Shown here: positions 1 through 5,175 of the stretch, piece after piece
Position numbering within the stretch: position 1 is the stretch's first letter
Layout: each line of letters opens with the position of its first letter
Source: an uncultured Eisenbergiella sp.
GTDB lineage: Bacteria; Bacillota; Clostridia; Lachnospirales; Lachnospiraceae
Length of the DNA: 6,871 nt
NCBI GenBank assembly: GCA_948960675.1
Contig: CARDPF010000172.1
Coordinates: 1 to 6,871, forward strand
Direction: 5' to 3'
Made by a program: the position numbers and the translations under genes
Notes under the pieces: model-generated
The model's database searches: none
The model's input: only the letters and a program-made list of their open reading frames with translations
Told to the model about the DNA's origin: nothing

Positions 1-2
1 TC

Positions 3-24
3 AATCAAAGTATCGTATTTGATT
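3..24. repeat. Short inverted repeat at the window edge
   Basis: AATCAAA (3-9) is the exact reverse complement of TTTGATT (18-24), with an 8-nt spacer. It is AT-rich and lies just outside the long inverted repeat, in sequence the leftward prs transcript would reach after that repeat. It could be an operator or a weak hairpin. No T-run for a terminator can be checked because the window ends. A 7-bp match may also be chance. Confidence 0.35.
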
Positions 25-33
25 ATGAGAACA

Positions 34-228
34 GGGGATGCACGGCCCTTACAGGCTGCTGGATTTTGGACAAAAAAATTCCCCAAAATGTATGCCGTCC
101 CTGCGGCAGGGCGCAAAACCGTTCAAGCGTAGTGCGTTTTTTGCGCCCTGCTGCGTTTAGGGACAGCATATATTTTGGAGGAATTTCCTGTCCAAAATCC
201 CGCGGGCCTGTAAGGGCCGTGCATCCCC
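34..228. repeat. Very long interrupted inverted repeat (about 74 bp of stem)
   Basis: The two halves pair as follows: 34-56 with 206-228 (23 bp perfect), 61-72 with 189-200 (12), 76-82 with 180-186 (7), 83-89 with 172-178 (7), 90-95 with 166-171 (6, one G-T), 97-102 with 159-164 (6), and 106-118 with 139-151 (13). The loop is 119-138. Internal loops are small and asymmetric. As RNA or single-stranded DNA this would be one extended hairpin. It lies beyond the prs stop codon. There is no T-run after either arm, so it is not a classical intrinsic terminator. I see no transposase or flanking target duplication. It could be a non-autonomous mobile element (MITE-like), a dispersed intergenic palindrome, or a structured RNA. 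The structure is certain; the identity is unknown. Confidence 0.9.
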
Positions 229-307
229 CCAGTCCGCCGCCCGTAAAACCACCGTGCCGTGTCCCTTACGCAGAGGGCTTCCTTGGCCGGCCGGTTTGGG
301 CTGTCTT
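229..307. other. Intergenic remainder between the hairpin and prs; nothing identified
   Basis: This is a GC-rich 79-nt stretch directly downstream of the prs stop codon (read leftward). It contains the self-complementary GGCCGGCC (285-292) and a weak CCCT/AGGG pair (252-255 with 263-266). There is no hairpin followed by a T-run on either strand. I see no gene, promoter or convincing terminator here. Confidence 0.5.
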
Positions 308-1495
308 TTATATATTGTATTCTTCCCGGTTGTTGTAGCGTTCCAGGATGGTGTTGATTTTTTCGGTCGGTGTTAAGACGTTGTTCAGCGACAGGTCGTG
401 GTTCATGAAATCAATGATGGAGGCGAGGAACCGGCTCATGTCGGCCTCAATGTAATAAGGGCGGGAGAGCAGTTCCGGTATCTGGTATGTCAGGTTCGTG
501 GTGATGATTTTGTCAAACCATCCTTTTTCATAGGCCGCGTCAAACGCCGCCATGCCGTCGGTAAACAGACCGAAGGTCGTACAGATAAACACCCTTCTTG
601 CGTTCATCTCCTTAAGCTGGCGCGCCGTGTCGATCATGCTTCCGCCGGAGGATATCATGTCGTCCATGATCACGATATCCTTGCCGTCGATATTTTCCCC
701 CAAAAATTCGTGGGCCACAATGGGATTTTTTCCGTTAACAATGACGGAATAATCGCGCCGTTTATAAAACATACCGATATTGACGCCAAGCACATTGGCA
801 AAGTAGGTGGTACGGTCTAAGGCGCCTTCGTCCGGGCTGATGACGACGATATGGTCTTTGTCAATGATCAGATCCGGCACGTTATCCAAAAGTGCCCGCA
901 TAAACTGGTAGGGCGGGGTAAAGTTATCGAAACCGCAAAGCGGCGCGGAATTTTGTACCCTTGGGTCGTGGGCGTCGAAGGTGATAAAATTGTTGACTCC
1001 CATGGAAGCCAGTTCGGAGAGCGCATAGGCACAGTCCAAGGACTCGCGTCCCGTACGCTTATGCTGGCGGCCCTCATAAAGAAACGGCATGATCACGGTA
1101 ATCCGTTTGGCCTTTCCCCCCACGGCGGAAATCATCCGCTTTAAATCCTGATAATGGTCATCCGGGGATTTGTGGTTGGTATAGCCGTTTAAGGTATAGG
1201 TTAAGCTGTGGTTGCAGACATCCACCAGAATGAAAAGATCCGTACCGCGCACAGATTCATGCAGCACGCCCTTCCCTTCCCCGGTGCCGAAACGCGGGCA
1301 GTCCGCATCCACCAGGTAATTGTCTTCTATGTATCCCCGGAAGGCGGGGTCATCATGGGAAGAATTCCTCATTTTTTTCCGGTAGGAAATGAGATAGGCA
1401 TTTACGCTCTCGCCAAGCTTCCTGGCAGAATCCAGTGCAATGATCTTTAGGGGTGCAACGGGCAGCGCATGCGAAATTTGCTGTAAATTAGACAT
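308..1495 (-). CDS. prs: Ribose-phosphate pyrophosphokinase (PRPP synthetase), long clostridial form
   Basis: A cytosolic enzyme that transfers pyrophosphate from ATP to ribose-5-phosphate to give PRPP, precursor of purines, pyrimidines, histidine, tryptophan and NAD. The 395 residues exceed the ~310-320 of classical bacterial Prs. Visible in order are a VRGTD segment (82-86), the catalytic flexible-loop region with EGRQHKRTGRES (141-152), FDAHDPR (173-179) at the place of the classical D-x-H metal/ATP motif, SPDEGALDR (220-228), a KRRD motif (245-248), and the PRPP-binding loop IVIMDDMISSGGS (274-286). The classical loop reads close to VDDMIDTGGT, so ISSGGS is a conservative variant. The start follows AGGAGG with a 9-nt spacer. 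It is monocistronic here, divergent from the DUF512-der cluster. Some annotation of long-form proteins as a Prs family member rests on the motifs; activity is inferred. Confidence 0.93.
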   Translation of the reverse strand: MSNLQQISHALPVAPLKIIALDSARKLGESVNAYLISYRKKMRNSSHDDPAFRGYIEDNYLVDADCPRFGTGEGKGVLHESVRGTDLFILVDVCNHSLTYTLNGYTNHKSPDDHYQDLKRMISAVGGKAKRITVIMPFLYEGRQHKRTGRESLDCAYALSELASMGVNNFITFDAHDPRVQNSAPLCGFDNFTPPYQFMRALLDNVPDLIIDKDHIVVISPDEGALDRTTYFANVLGVNIGMFYKRRDYSVIVNGKNPIVAHEFLGENIDGKDIVIMDDMISSGGSMIDTARQLKEMNARRVFICTTFGLFTDGMAAFDAAYEKGWFDKIITTNLTYQIPELLSRPYYIEADMSRFLASIIDFMNHDLSLNNVLTPTEKINTILERYNNREEYNI

Positions 1496-1504
1496 TTTGG
1501 GGTT

Positions 1505-1510
1505 CCTCCT
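1505..1510 (-). promoter_or_regulatory. prs ribosome binding site
   Basis: The minus strand reads AGGAGG, 9 nt before the ATG at 1495-1493. This is a perfect anti-Shine-Dalgarno match and fixes the prs start. Confidence 0.9.
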
Positions 1511-1521
1511 ATGTAACTGGC

Positions 1522-1537
1522 ATCGGCAATTGCCGAT
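1522..1537. promoter_or_regulatory. 16-bp perfect palindrome in the prs leader, candidate operator
   Basis: ATCGGCAATTGCCGAT is a perfect palindrome just downstream of the predicted prs transcription start (about 1548). Its left half with the flanking C, CATCGGCAA (1521-1529), recurs in the same orientation at 1562-1570, a 41-bp shift or about four helical turns. The second copy lies between the prs -35 and -10 boxes and supplies the TG of the extended -10. This arrangement is typical of a dimeric repressor with an auxiliary half-site. It does not resemble the Bacillus PurBox. In RNA it could form a 6-bp hairpin with an AAUU loop. No regulator is encoded nearby. Confidence 0.6.
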
Positions 1538-1554
1538 ACGGGTACTACAATACC

Positions 1555-1583
1555 TTTATAACATCGGCAAAGGATGGAGTCAA
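1555..1583 (-). promoter_or_regulatory. prs promoter (sigma-A type, extended -10)
   Basis: On the minus strand TTGACT (1583-1578) and TATAAA (1560-1555) are separated by exactly 17 nt. The -10 is preceded by TGT, giving an extended -10. Transcription should start near 1548, leaving a leader of about 53 nt that holds the palindrome and AGGAGG. Each box matches the consensus at 5 of 6 positions. Confidence 0.8.
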
Positions 1584-1593
1584 GAAATTTCTC

Positions 1594-1622
1594 GTGACAG
1601 GCTGCAAATTTTCTAGTAAAAT
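1594..1622 (+). promoter_or_regulatory. Promoter of the DUF512-der-plsY-gpsA cluster
   Basis: GTGACA (1594-1599) and TAAAAT (1617-1622) are separated by 17 nt; each matches the sigma-A consensus at 5 of 6 positions. The predicted start is near 1629, giving a leader of about 22 nt. Its -35 is only 10 bp from the prs -35 (1578-1583), so the two promoters are back to back and polymerase binding may interfere. This placement also excludes the upstream GTG at 1594 as a start codon. Confidence 0.7.
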
Positions 1623-1635
1623 AGGAAGGGAATGG

Positions 1636-1641
1636 AAGGAG
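1636..1641 (+). promoter_or_regulatory. Ribosome binding site that decides the DUF512 gene start
   Basis: AAGGAG lies 9 nt before ATG 1651 but only 3 nt before the in-frame ATG at 1645. Spacing therefore favours 1651. Confidence 0.75.
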
Positions 1642-1650
1642 TATATGCGG

Positions 1651-2991
1651 ATGGAAAAGAAACGGGGACATCTCGTGCGGACTGTGGAGGCAGGCAGTAT
1701 CGCACAGGAGATGGAAATCGAAGCCGGGGACAGGCTGCTTTGCATAAACGGTCATGAGATAGAGGACATTTTTGATTACCAATATCTGACACAGGAGGAA
1801 TATGTGGAGGTTTTGGTGGAAAAGCCTTCCGGGGAAGAGTGGCTGTTGGAGATTGATAAAGGATATGAGGAAGATCTGGGGATTCTCTTTGAGAACGGGT
1901 TGATGGACGAGTACCGTTCCTGCCATAACAAATGCATTTTCTGTTTCATTGACCAGATGCCCAAGGGAATGCGGGAAACGCTTTATTTTAAGGACGACGA
2001 CTCCCGGCTTTCTTTTTTGCAGGGCAATTATGTGACGCTGACCAATATGTCGGAGCATGATGTGGAGCGGATCATCCGGTACCGCCTGTCGCCGATTAAC
2101 ATTTCCTTCCATACCACCAATCCAAAGCTTCGGTGTAAGATGCTGCAGAACCGCTTTGCAGGACAAGCGCTTCAAAAGGCAAGGCGGTTTTACGAGGCCG
2201 GCATTGAGATGAACGGACAGATTGTCCTCTGTAAGGGGGTCAATGACGGCGTGGAACTGGAACACAGTATTTCAGATCTGGCAGGGTATCTGCCTTATCT
2301 GCGCAGTGTCTCCGTGGTGCCGGTGGGACTTTCCAAGTACCGGGAAGGCCTGTATCCGCTGGAGCCGTTTACAAGAAAGGATGCCTGTCAGGTATTGGAT
2401 ATGGTGCATGGGTGGCAGGAAAAGCTGTATCCAAAGTTTGGCCTGCATTTTGTCCATGCCAGCGACGAGTGGTATATCCTTGCCCAAAAACAGGTGCCGG
2501 CGGCAGAAAACTATGACGGGTATCTCCAGTATGAAAACGGTGTTGGGATGCTGCGGCTTTTGCTGGATGAATTTGGGGATTCCATGGACAGGCTTTGCAG
2601 GGAGCAGGCTCCTGTGCGCTGGAACAACAAAAGGAGAGAGGTTTCCGTGGTAACGGGAAAAATCACCTTTCCCTATATCAGCCAAATGGCAAGGCGCATG
2701 GAAGAGGTCTTTGGCGGGTTATGTGTCCATGTGTATGCCATACGCAACGATTTCTTTGGGGAATCCATCACGGTGACGGGGCTTTTGTGCGGACAGGACA
2801 TCATAGCGCAGCTGCGGACAAAGGCGTTGGGGGAGGAACTGCTTTTGCCGTGCAATATCCTGCGCAGTGGCGAGGACATTACGCTGGACGATTATACGGT
2901 GGGAGATTTGTCAAAAGCTTTACAAGTGCCGGTGAATATTGTAAAATCAAGCGGATACGATTTTACGGGGAGCATTTTGGGGAAATTTTAA
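1651..2991 (+). CDS. DUF512 family protein with PDZ-like and radical-SAM domains
   Basis: A 446-residue protein of the conserved clostridial DUF512 family, whose biochemical function is not known to me. Residues ~6-70 form a PDZ-like domain (VEAGSIAQEMEIEAGDRLL, then ING and DY). A radical-SAM-like iron-sulfur segment follows with C91, C95 and C98 (CX3CX2C) in CHNKCIFCFIDQMPKGMR, then YFKDDDSRLSFLQGNY and a TLTN motif. The C-terminal DUF512 region covers roughly 230-440, with a VPVGLSKYR motif, HASDEWY and VVTGK. No signal peptide or membrane segment is seen, so it is probably cytosolic. Starts at 1645 (ATG, RBS too close) and 1594 (GTG, overlaps the promoter) are less likely. It leads the cluster that contains der, a neighbourhood common in clostridia as I recall, which hints at a role in ribosome or envelope physiology, but that is inference. 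Confidence 0.9.
   Translation: MEKKRGHLVRTVEAGSIAQEMEIEAGDRLLCINGHEIEDIFDYQYLTQEEYVEVLVEKPSGEEWLLEIDKGYEEDLGILFENGLMDEYRSCHNKCIFCFIDQMPKGMRETLYFKDDDSRLSFLQGNYVTLTNMSEHDVERIIRYRLSPINISFHTTNPKLRCKMLQNRFAGQALQKARRFYEAGIEMNGQIVLCKGVNDGVELEHSISDLAGYLPYLRSVSVVPVGLSKYREGLYPLEPFTRKDACQVLDMVHGWQEKLYPKFGLHFVHASDEWYILAQKQVPAAENYDGYLQYENGVGMLRLLLDEFGDSMDRLCREQAPVRWNNKRREVSVVTGKITFPYISQMARRMEEVFGGLCVHVYAIRNDFFGESITVTGLLCGQDIIAQLRTKALGEELLLPCNILRSGEDITLDDYTVGDLSKALQVPVNIVKSSGYDFTGSILGKF
2941..2966. repeat. 8-bp inverted repeat inside the DUF512 gene end
   Basis: GTAAAATC (2941-2948) and GATTTTAC (2959-2966) are exact reverse complements with a 10-nt spacer. They encode part of a conserved-looking IVKSSGYDFTGSI tail, so coding constraint may explain them. 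No T-run follows the stem. An RNA-processing role is possible but not supported. Confidence 0.35.
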
Positions 2992-3008
2992 AGTTTTCAA
3001 CTGCGGGA

Positions 3009-3094
3009 TTTGTGTCTGCGCGCTGCAGGGCCATACATGGCTTCACACAAACTCGTAAGCCGTGTTATGGCTTTGTGTAACAAAGCAGCGCAGA
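3009..3094 (+). other. Structured leader candidate upstream of der, with competing inverted repeats
   Basis: The 116-nt gap between the DUF512 stop and der is unusually long for this cluster and rich in inverted repeats. TCTGCGC (3015-3021) pairs with GCGCAGA (3088-3094). ACACAAA (3045-3051) can pair either with TTTGTGT at 3072-3078 or with TTTGTGT at 3009-3015, so the two folds are mutually exclusive. Smaller pairs are GCCAT/ATGGC (3030-3041) and AAGCC/GGCTT (3057-3061, 3069-3073). ATGGCTT also repeats directly at 3037 and 3067. No U-run follows, so it is not an attenuating terminator. The outer stem ends just before the der GGAG at 3098. It may be a cis-regulatory RNA, a processing site, or a dispersed intergenic palindrome. 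Confidence 0.4.
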
Positions 3095-3097
3095 AAT

Positions 3098-3101
3098 GGA
3101 G
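3098..3101 (+). promoter_or_regulatory. der ribosome binding site
   Basis: GGAG lies 6 nt before the der ATG. It sits 3 nt beyond the outer stem of the leader structure, so folding could change its accessibility. Confidence 0.7.
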
Positions 3102-3107
3102 TAAAAG

Positions 3108-4451
3108 ATGGCAAATAAAAAGAGAAAGCCCATTGTGGCGGTGGTGGGGAGGCCCAATGTGGGGAAATCCACCTTGTTTAACGCGATGGCCGGTGAAATG
3201 ATTTCCATTGTCAAGGATACGCCGGGTATTACGAGGGACAGGATTTATGTGGATGTTTCCTGGCTGGATAAAACGTTTACCCTGATTGATACCGGGGGAA
3301 TCGAGCCGGATTCCAAGGACATTATTTTGTCGCAGATGCGGCAGCAGGCGCAGATCGCCATTGATTCTGCAGATGTGATTGTTTTTATGGTGGATGTAAA
3401 GCAGGGGCTGGTGGATGCGGACCAGAAGGTGGCGGATATGCTGCGCCGCTCCGGCAGGCCGGTGGTGCTGGCGGTCAACAAGGTGGACAGCCAGCAAAAA
3501 TACATGGCGGATGTGTATGAGTTTTACAATCTGGGAATCGGGGATCCCCATCCGGTTTCGGCGGCAAACCGGACCGGACTGGGGGATTTGCTGGAGGAGG
3601 TTGTGGGGCATTTCCCGAAAGCGGCAGACGAAGGGGAAGAGGACGAACGGCCAAGGGTCGCCATTGTGGGTAAGCCAAATGTAGGAAAATCCTCCATAAT
3701 CAACCGGTTGATCGGGGAAAACCGGGTCATTGTCTCCGACATTGCGGGAACCACCCGGGATGCGGTGGATACGGAAGTGGTGCATAACGGCAGGGAATAT
3801 GTTTTTATAGATACGGCAGGGCTTCGTAGAAAAAACAAGATTAAGGAAGAACTGGAGCGGTACATGATCATCCGCACGGTGACGGCGGTGGAGCGGGCAG
3901 ATGTGGTGGTACTGGTGATTGATGCAAAGGACGGTGTCACGGAGCAGGACGCTAAAATTGCGGGAATTGCCCATGAACGCGGCAAGGGCATGATTATTGC
4001 GGTGAATAAGTGGGATGCCATTGAGAAAAACGACAAAACCGTGTATGAATACCAGCAAAAAATCCGGAATACCTTGTCCTTTATGCCTTATGCGGAAATC
4101 ATGTTTATCTCTGCCGTGACCGGACAGCGTCTGCCCAAGCTTTTTGACAGGATCGACGCAGTGATTGAAAACCATGCGATGCGGATTTCCACCGGCGTGC
4201 TCAACGAAATTATTACGGAAGCGACGGCGCTGCAGCAGCCCCCTTCCGATAAAGGAAGAAGGCTGCGGATTTATTATTCCACGCAGGTGGCCGTGAAACC
4301 GCCTACCTTTGTGCTTTTTGTGAACGATAAGGAATTGATGCATTTTTCTTATGTCAGATATTTGGAAAATAAAATCCGGGAGGCTTTCGGGTTTGGCGGC
4401 ACACCGATAAAATTCATTATTCGGGAACGGAAAGGGGAAAAGGGAAAATGA
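3108..4451 (+). CDS. der: Ribosome biogenesis GTPase Der (EngA)
   Basis: A 447-residue tandem GTPase needed for 50S ribosomal subunit maturation; it acts in the cytosol on pre-ribosomes. The first G domain shows GRPNVGKS (14-21), the GITRDR switch (40-45), DTGG (61-64) and NKVD (124-127). The second shows GKPNVGKS (188-195), GTTRD (214-218), DTAG (235-238) and NKWD (299-302). An acidic linker, around DEGEEDE (174-180), joins them, and the C-terminal ~100 residues are the KH-like domain ending in a basic tail. The length is normal for the family. All guanine-nucleotide motifs are intact, so it should be active. Its stop codon overlaps the plsY start (ATGA), which implies translational coupling. 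It may be co-transcribed with the DUF512 gene or have its own control in the 116-nt leader. Confidence 0.98.
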   Translation: MANKKRKPIVAVVGRPNVGKSTLFNAMAGEMISIVKDTPGITRDRIYVDVSWLDKTFTLIDTGGIEPDSKDIILSQMRQQAQIAIDSADVIVFMVDVKQGLVDADQKVADMLRRSGRPVVLAVNKVDSQQKYMADVYEFYNLGIGDPHPVSAANRTGLGDLLEEVVGHFPKAADEGEEDERPRVAIVGKPNVGKSSIINRLIGENRVIVSDIAGTTRDAVDTEVVHNGREYVFIDTAGLRRKNKIKEELERYMIIRTVTAVERADVVVLVIDAKDGVTEQDAKIAGIAHERGKGMIIAVNKWDAIEKNDKTVYEYQQKIRNTLSFMPYAEIMFISAVTGQRLPKLFDRIDAVIENHAMRISTGVLNEIITEATALQQPPSDKGRRLRIYYSTQVAVKPPTFVLFVNDKELMHFSYVRYLENKIREAFGFGGTPIKFIIRERKGEKGK

Positions 4452-5116
4452 TACGTTTGGCAGCATTGGCAATCGGATATGCGTTTGGCCTGTTCCAGAC
4501 TGCGTATCTTTACGGAAAGATGAAAGGGATCGACATCCGCCGGTACGGCAGCGGCAATGCGGGAACCACCAATACCCTGCGGGTGCTGGGGACGAAGGCG
4601 GGGCTGATTGTTTTGGCCGGGGATATATTAAAATGCATTTTGGCGATTGTGACGGTGCGGCTTTTGTTTGCCGAAAGCCATGCCGATATGCAGTATCTTT
4701 TGGCCATGTATGCGGCGCTTGGGGCAATTTTGGGACATAATTATCCGTTCTATCTGGGATTTAAGGGTGGAAAAGGCATTGCGGCGACAGCGGGGCTGAT
4801 TTTGTCCTTCCATCCGGCCTTTATTCCGATGGGAGTACTGATTTTTTTCGGTATATTTTTCACCACCCATTATGTATCGCTGGGTTCCCTGCTGGTTTAT
4901 GCAGGCTTTATCATCCAGATTGTGGTGATGGGGCAAAATGGCGTGTTTGGCATGTCCCAGCCGCTGCTGAATGAACTGTATGGGATCGCGGCATTTTTGA
5001 CAGTGATGGCCTATTGGAAGCACCGGGAGAATATCGGGCGACTGTTGCATGGAAAAGAACGCAAAACCTATCTTTTTAAGAAAAATAAAGAGGCAATTGA
5101 CTTAAACGCCCGGTAA
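4448..5116 (+). CDS. plsY: Glycerol-3-phosphate acyltransferase PlsY
   Basis: An integral membrane enzyme that transfers the acyl group of acyl-phosphate to sn-glycerol-3-phosphate, making lysophosphatidic acid, the first step of phospholipid synthesis. The 222 residues are slightly above the usual ~200-215. All three cytoplasmic motifs are visible: GSGNAGTTN (34-42), GFKGGKGIAAT (104-114, preceded by GHNYPFYL), and YWKHRENIGRLLHGKE (189-204). Hydrophobic spans lie around 2-22, 51-73, 83-97, 116-138, 144-162 and 178-190, some of them shorter than a typical helix. A lysine-rich cytoplasmic tail follows. The start codon overlaps the der stop, and the purine-rich AAAGGGGAAAAGGG just upstream, inside der, can serve as the ribosome binding site. 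Its substrate is made by the next gene, gpsA. Confidence 0.97.
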   Translation: MIRLAALAIGYAFGLFQTAYLYGKMKGIDIRRYGSGNAGTTNTLRVLGTKAGLIVLAGDILKCILAIVTVRLLFAESHADMQYLLAMYAALGAILGHNYPFYLGFKGGKGIAATAGLILSFHPAFIPMGVLIFFGIFFTTHYVSLGSLLVYAGFIIQIVVMGQNGVFGMSQPLLNELYGIAAFLTVMAYWKHRENIGRLLHGKERKTYLFKKNKEAIDLNAR

Positions 5117-5141
5117 AGACAGTGGTTGGTAAATGTTTGGG

Positions 5142-5155
5142 GCTGTCTGGACAGC
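5142..5155 (+). other. Small hairpin in the plsY-gpsA gap
   Basis: GCTGT (5142-5146) and ACAGC (5151-5155) flank CTGG, forming a 5-bp stem with a tetraloop 11 nt upstream of the gpsA ribosome binding site. There is no T-run, so it is not a terminator. It may be chance or a minor RNA-processing site. Confidence 0.3.
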
Positions 5156-5166
5156 AGCAGAAAATG

Positions 5167-5171
5167 GGAGG
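5167..5171 (+). promoter_or_regulatory. Ribosome binding site that decides the gpsA start
   Basis: GGAGG lies 4 nt before ATG 5176, a tight but workable spacing. The in-frame alternatives, GTG 5122 and ATG 5164, lack a ribosome binding site, and the former would put 18 atypical residues before the Rossmann fold. Confidence 0.75.
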
Positions 5172-5175
5172 AAAA

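Noticed and set aside
34..228. Insertion sequence or CRISPR interpretation of the long repeat
   Set aside because: There is no transposase frame, no evident target duplication and no regularly spaced direct repeats; only the inverted-repeat description is supported.
285..294. GGCCGGCC palindrome as prs terminator
   Set aside because: The sequence is self-complementary without loop room and is not followed by a T-run on the minus strand.
66..338. 90-codon plus-strand open frame
   Set aside because: It lies almost entirely in the long inverted repeat, has a biased Pro/Arg-rich composition, no ribosome binding site, and runs into the prs end.
1522..1537. Leader palindrome as a transcription attenuator
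   Set aside because: The hairpin has only 6 bp, no U-run follows it, and no leader peptide or antiterminator fold is visible; an operator explains the repeated half-site better.
1594..1650. Upstream GTG start extending the DUF512 protein by 19 residues
   Set aside because: The GTG is part of the predicted -35 box, the added residues do not fit the family, and the ribosome binding site fits ATG 1651.
1447..2265. 272-codon minus-strand open frame
   Set aside because: It overlaps the DUF512 gene, both promoters and the start of prs; composition and lack of motifs mark it as a shadow.
2997..4727. 576-codon minus-strand open frame
   Set aside because: It is the antisense shadow of der, rich in His, Pro and Arg, with no recognisable motif; der on the plus strand has every GTPase signature.
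5122..5175. Upstream GTG start extending GpsA by 18 residues
   Set aside because: No ribosome binding site, and GpsA normally begins a few residues before the GxGxxG motif, as at 5176.
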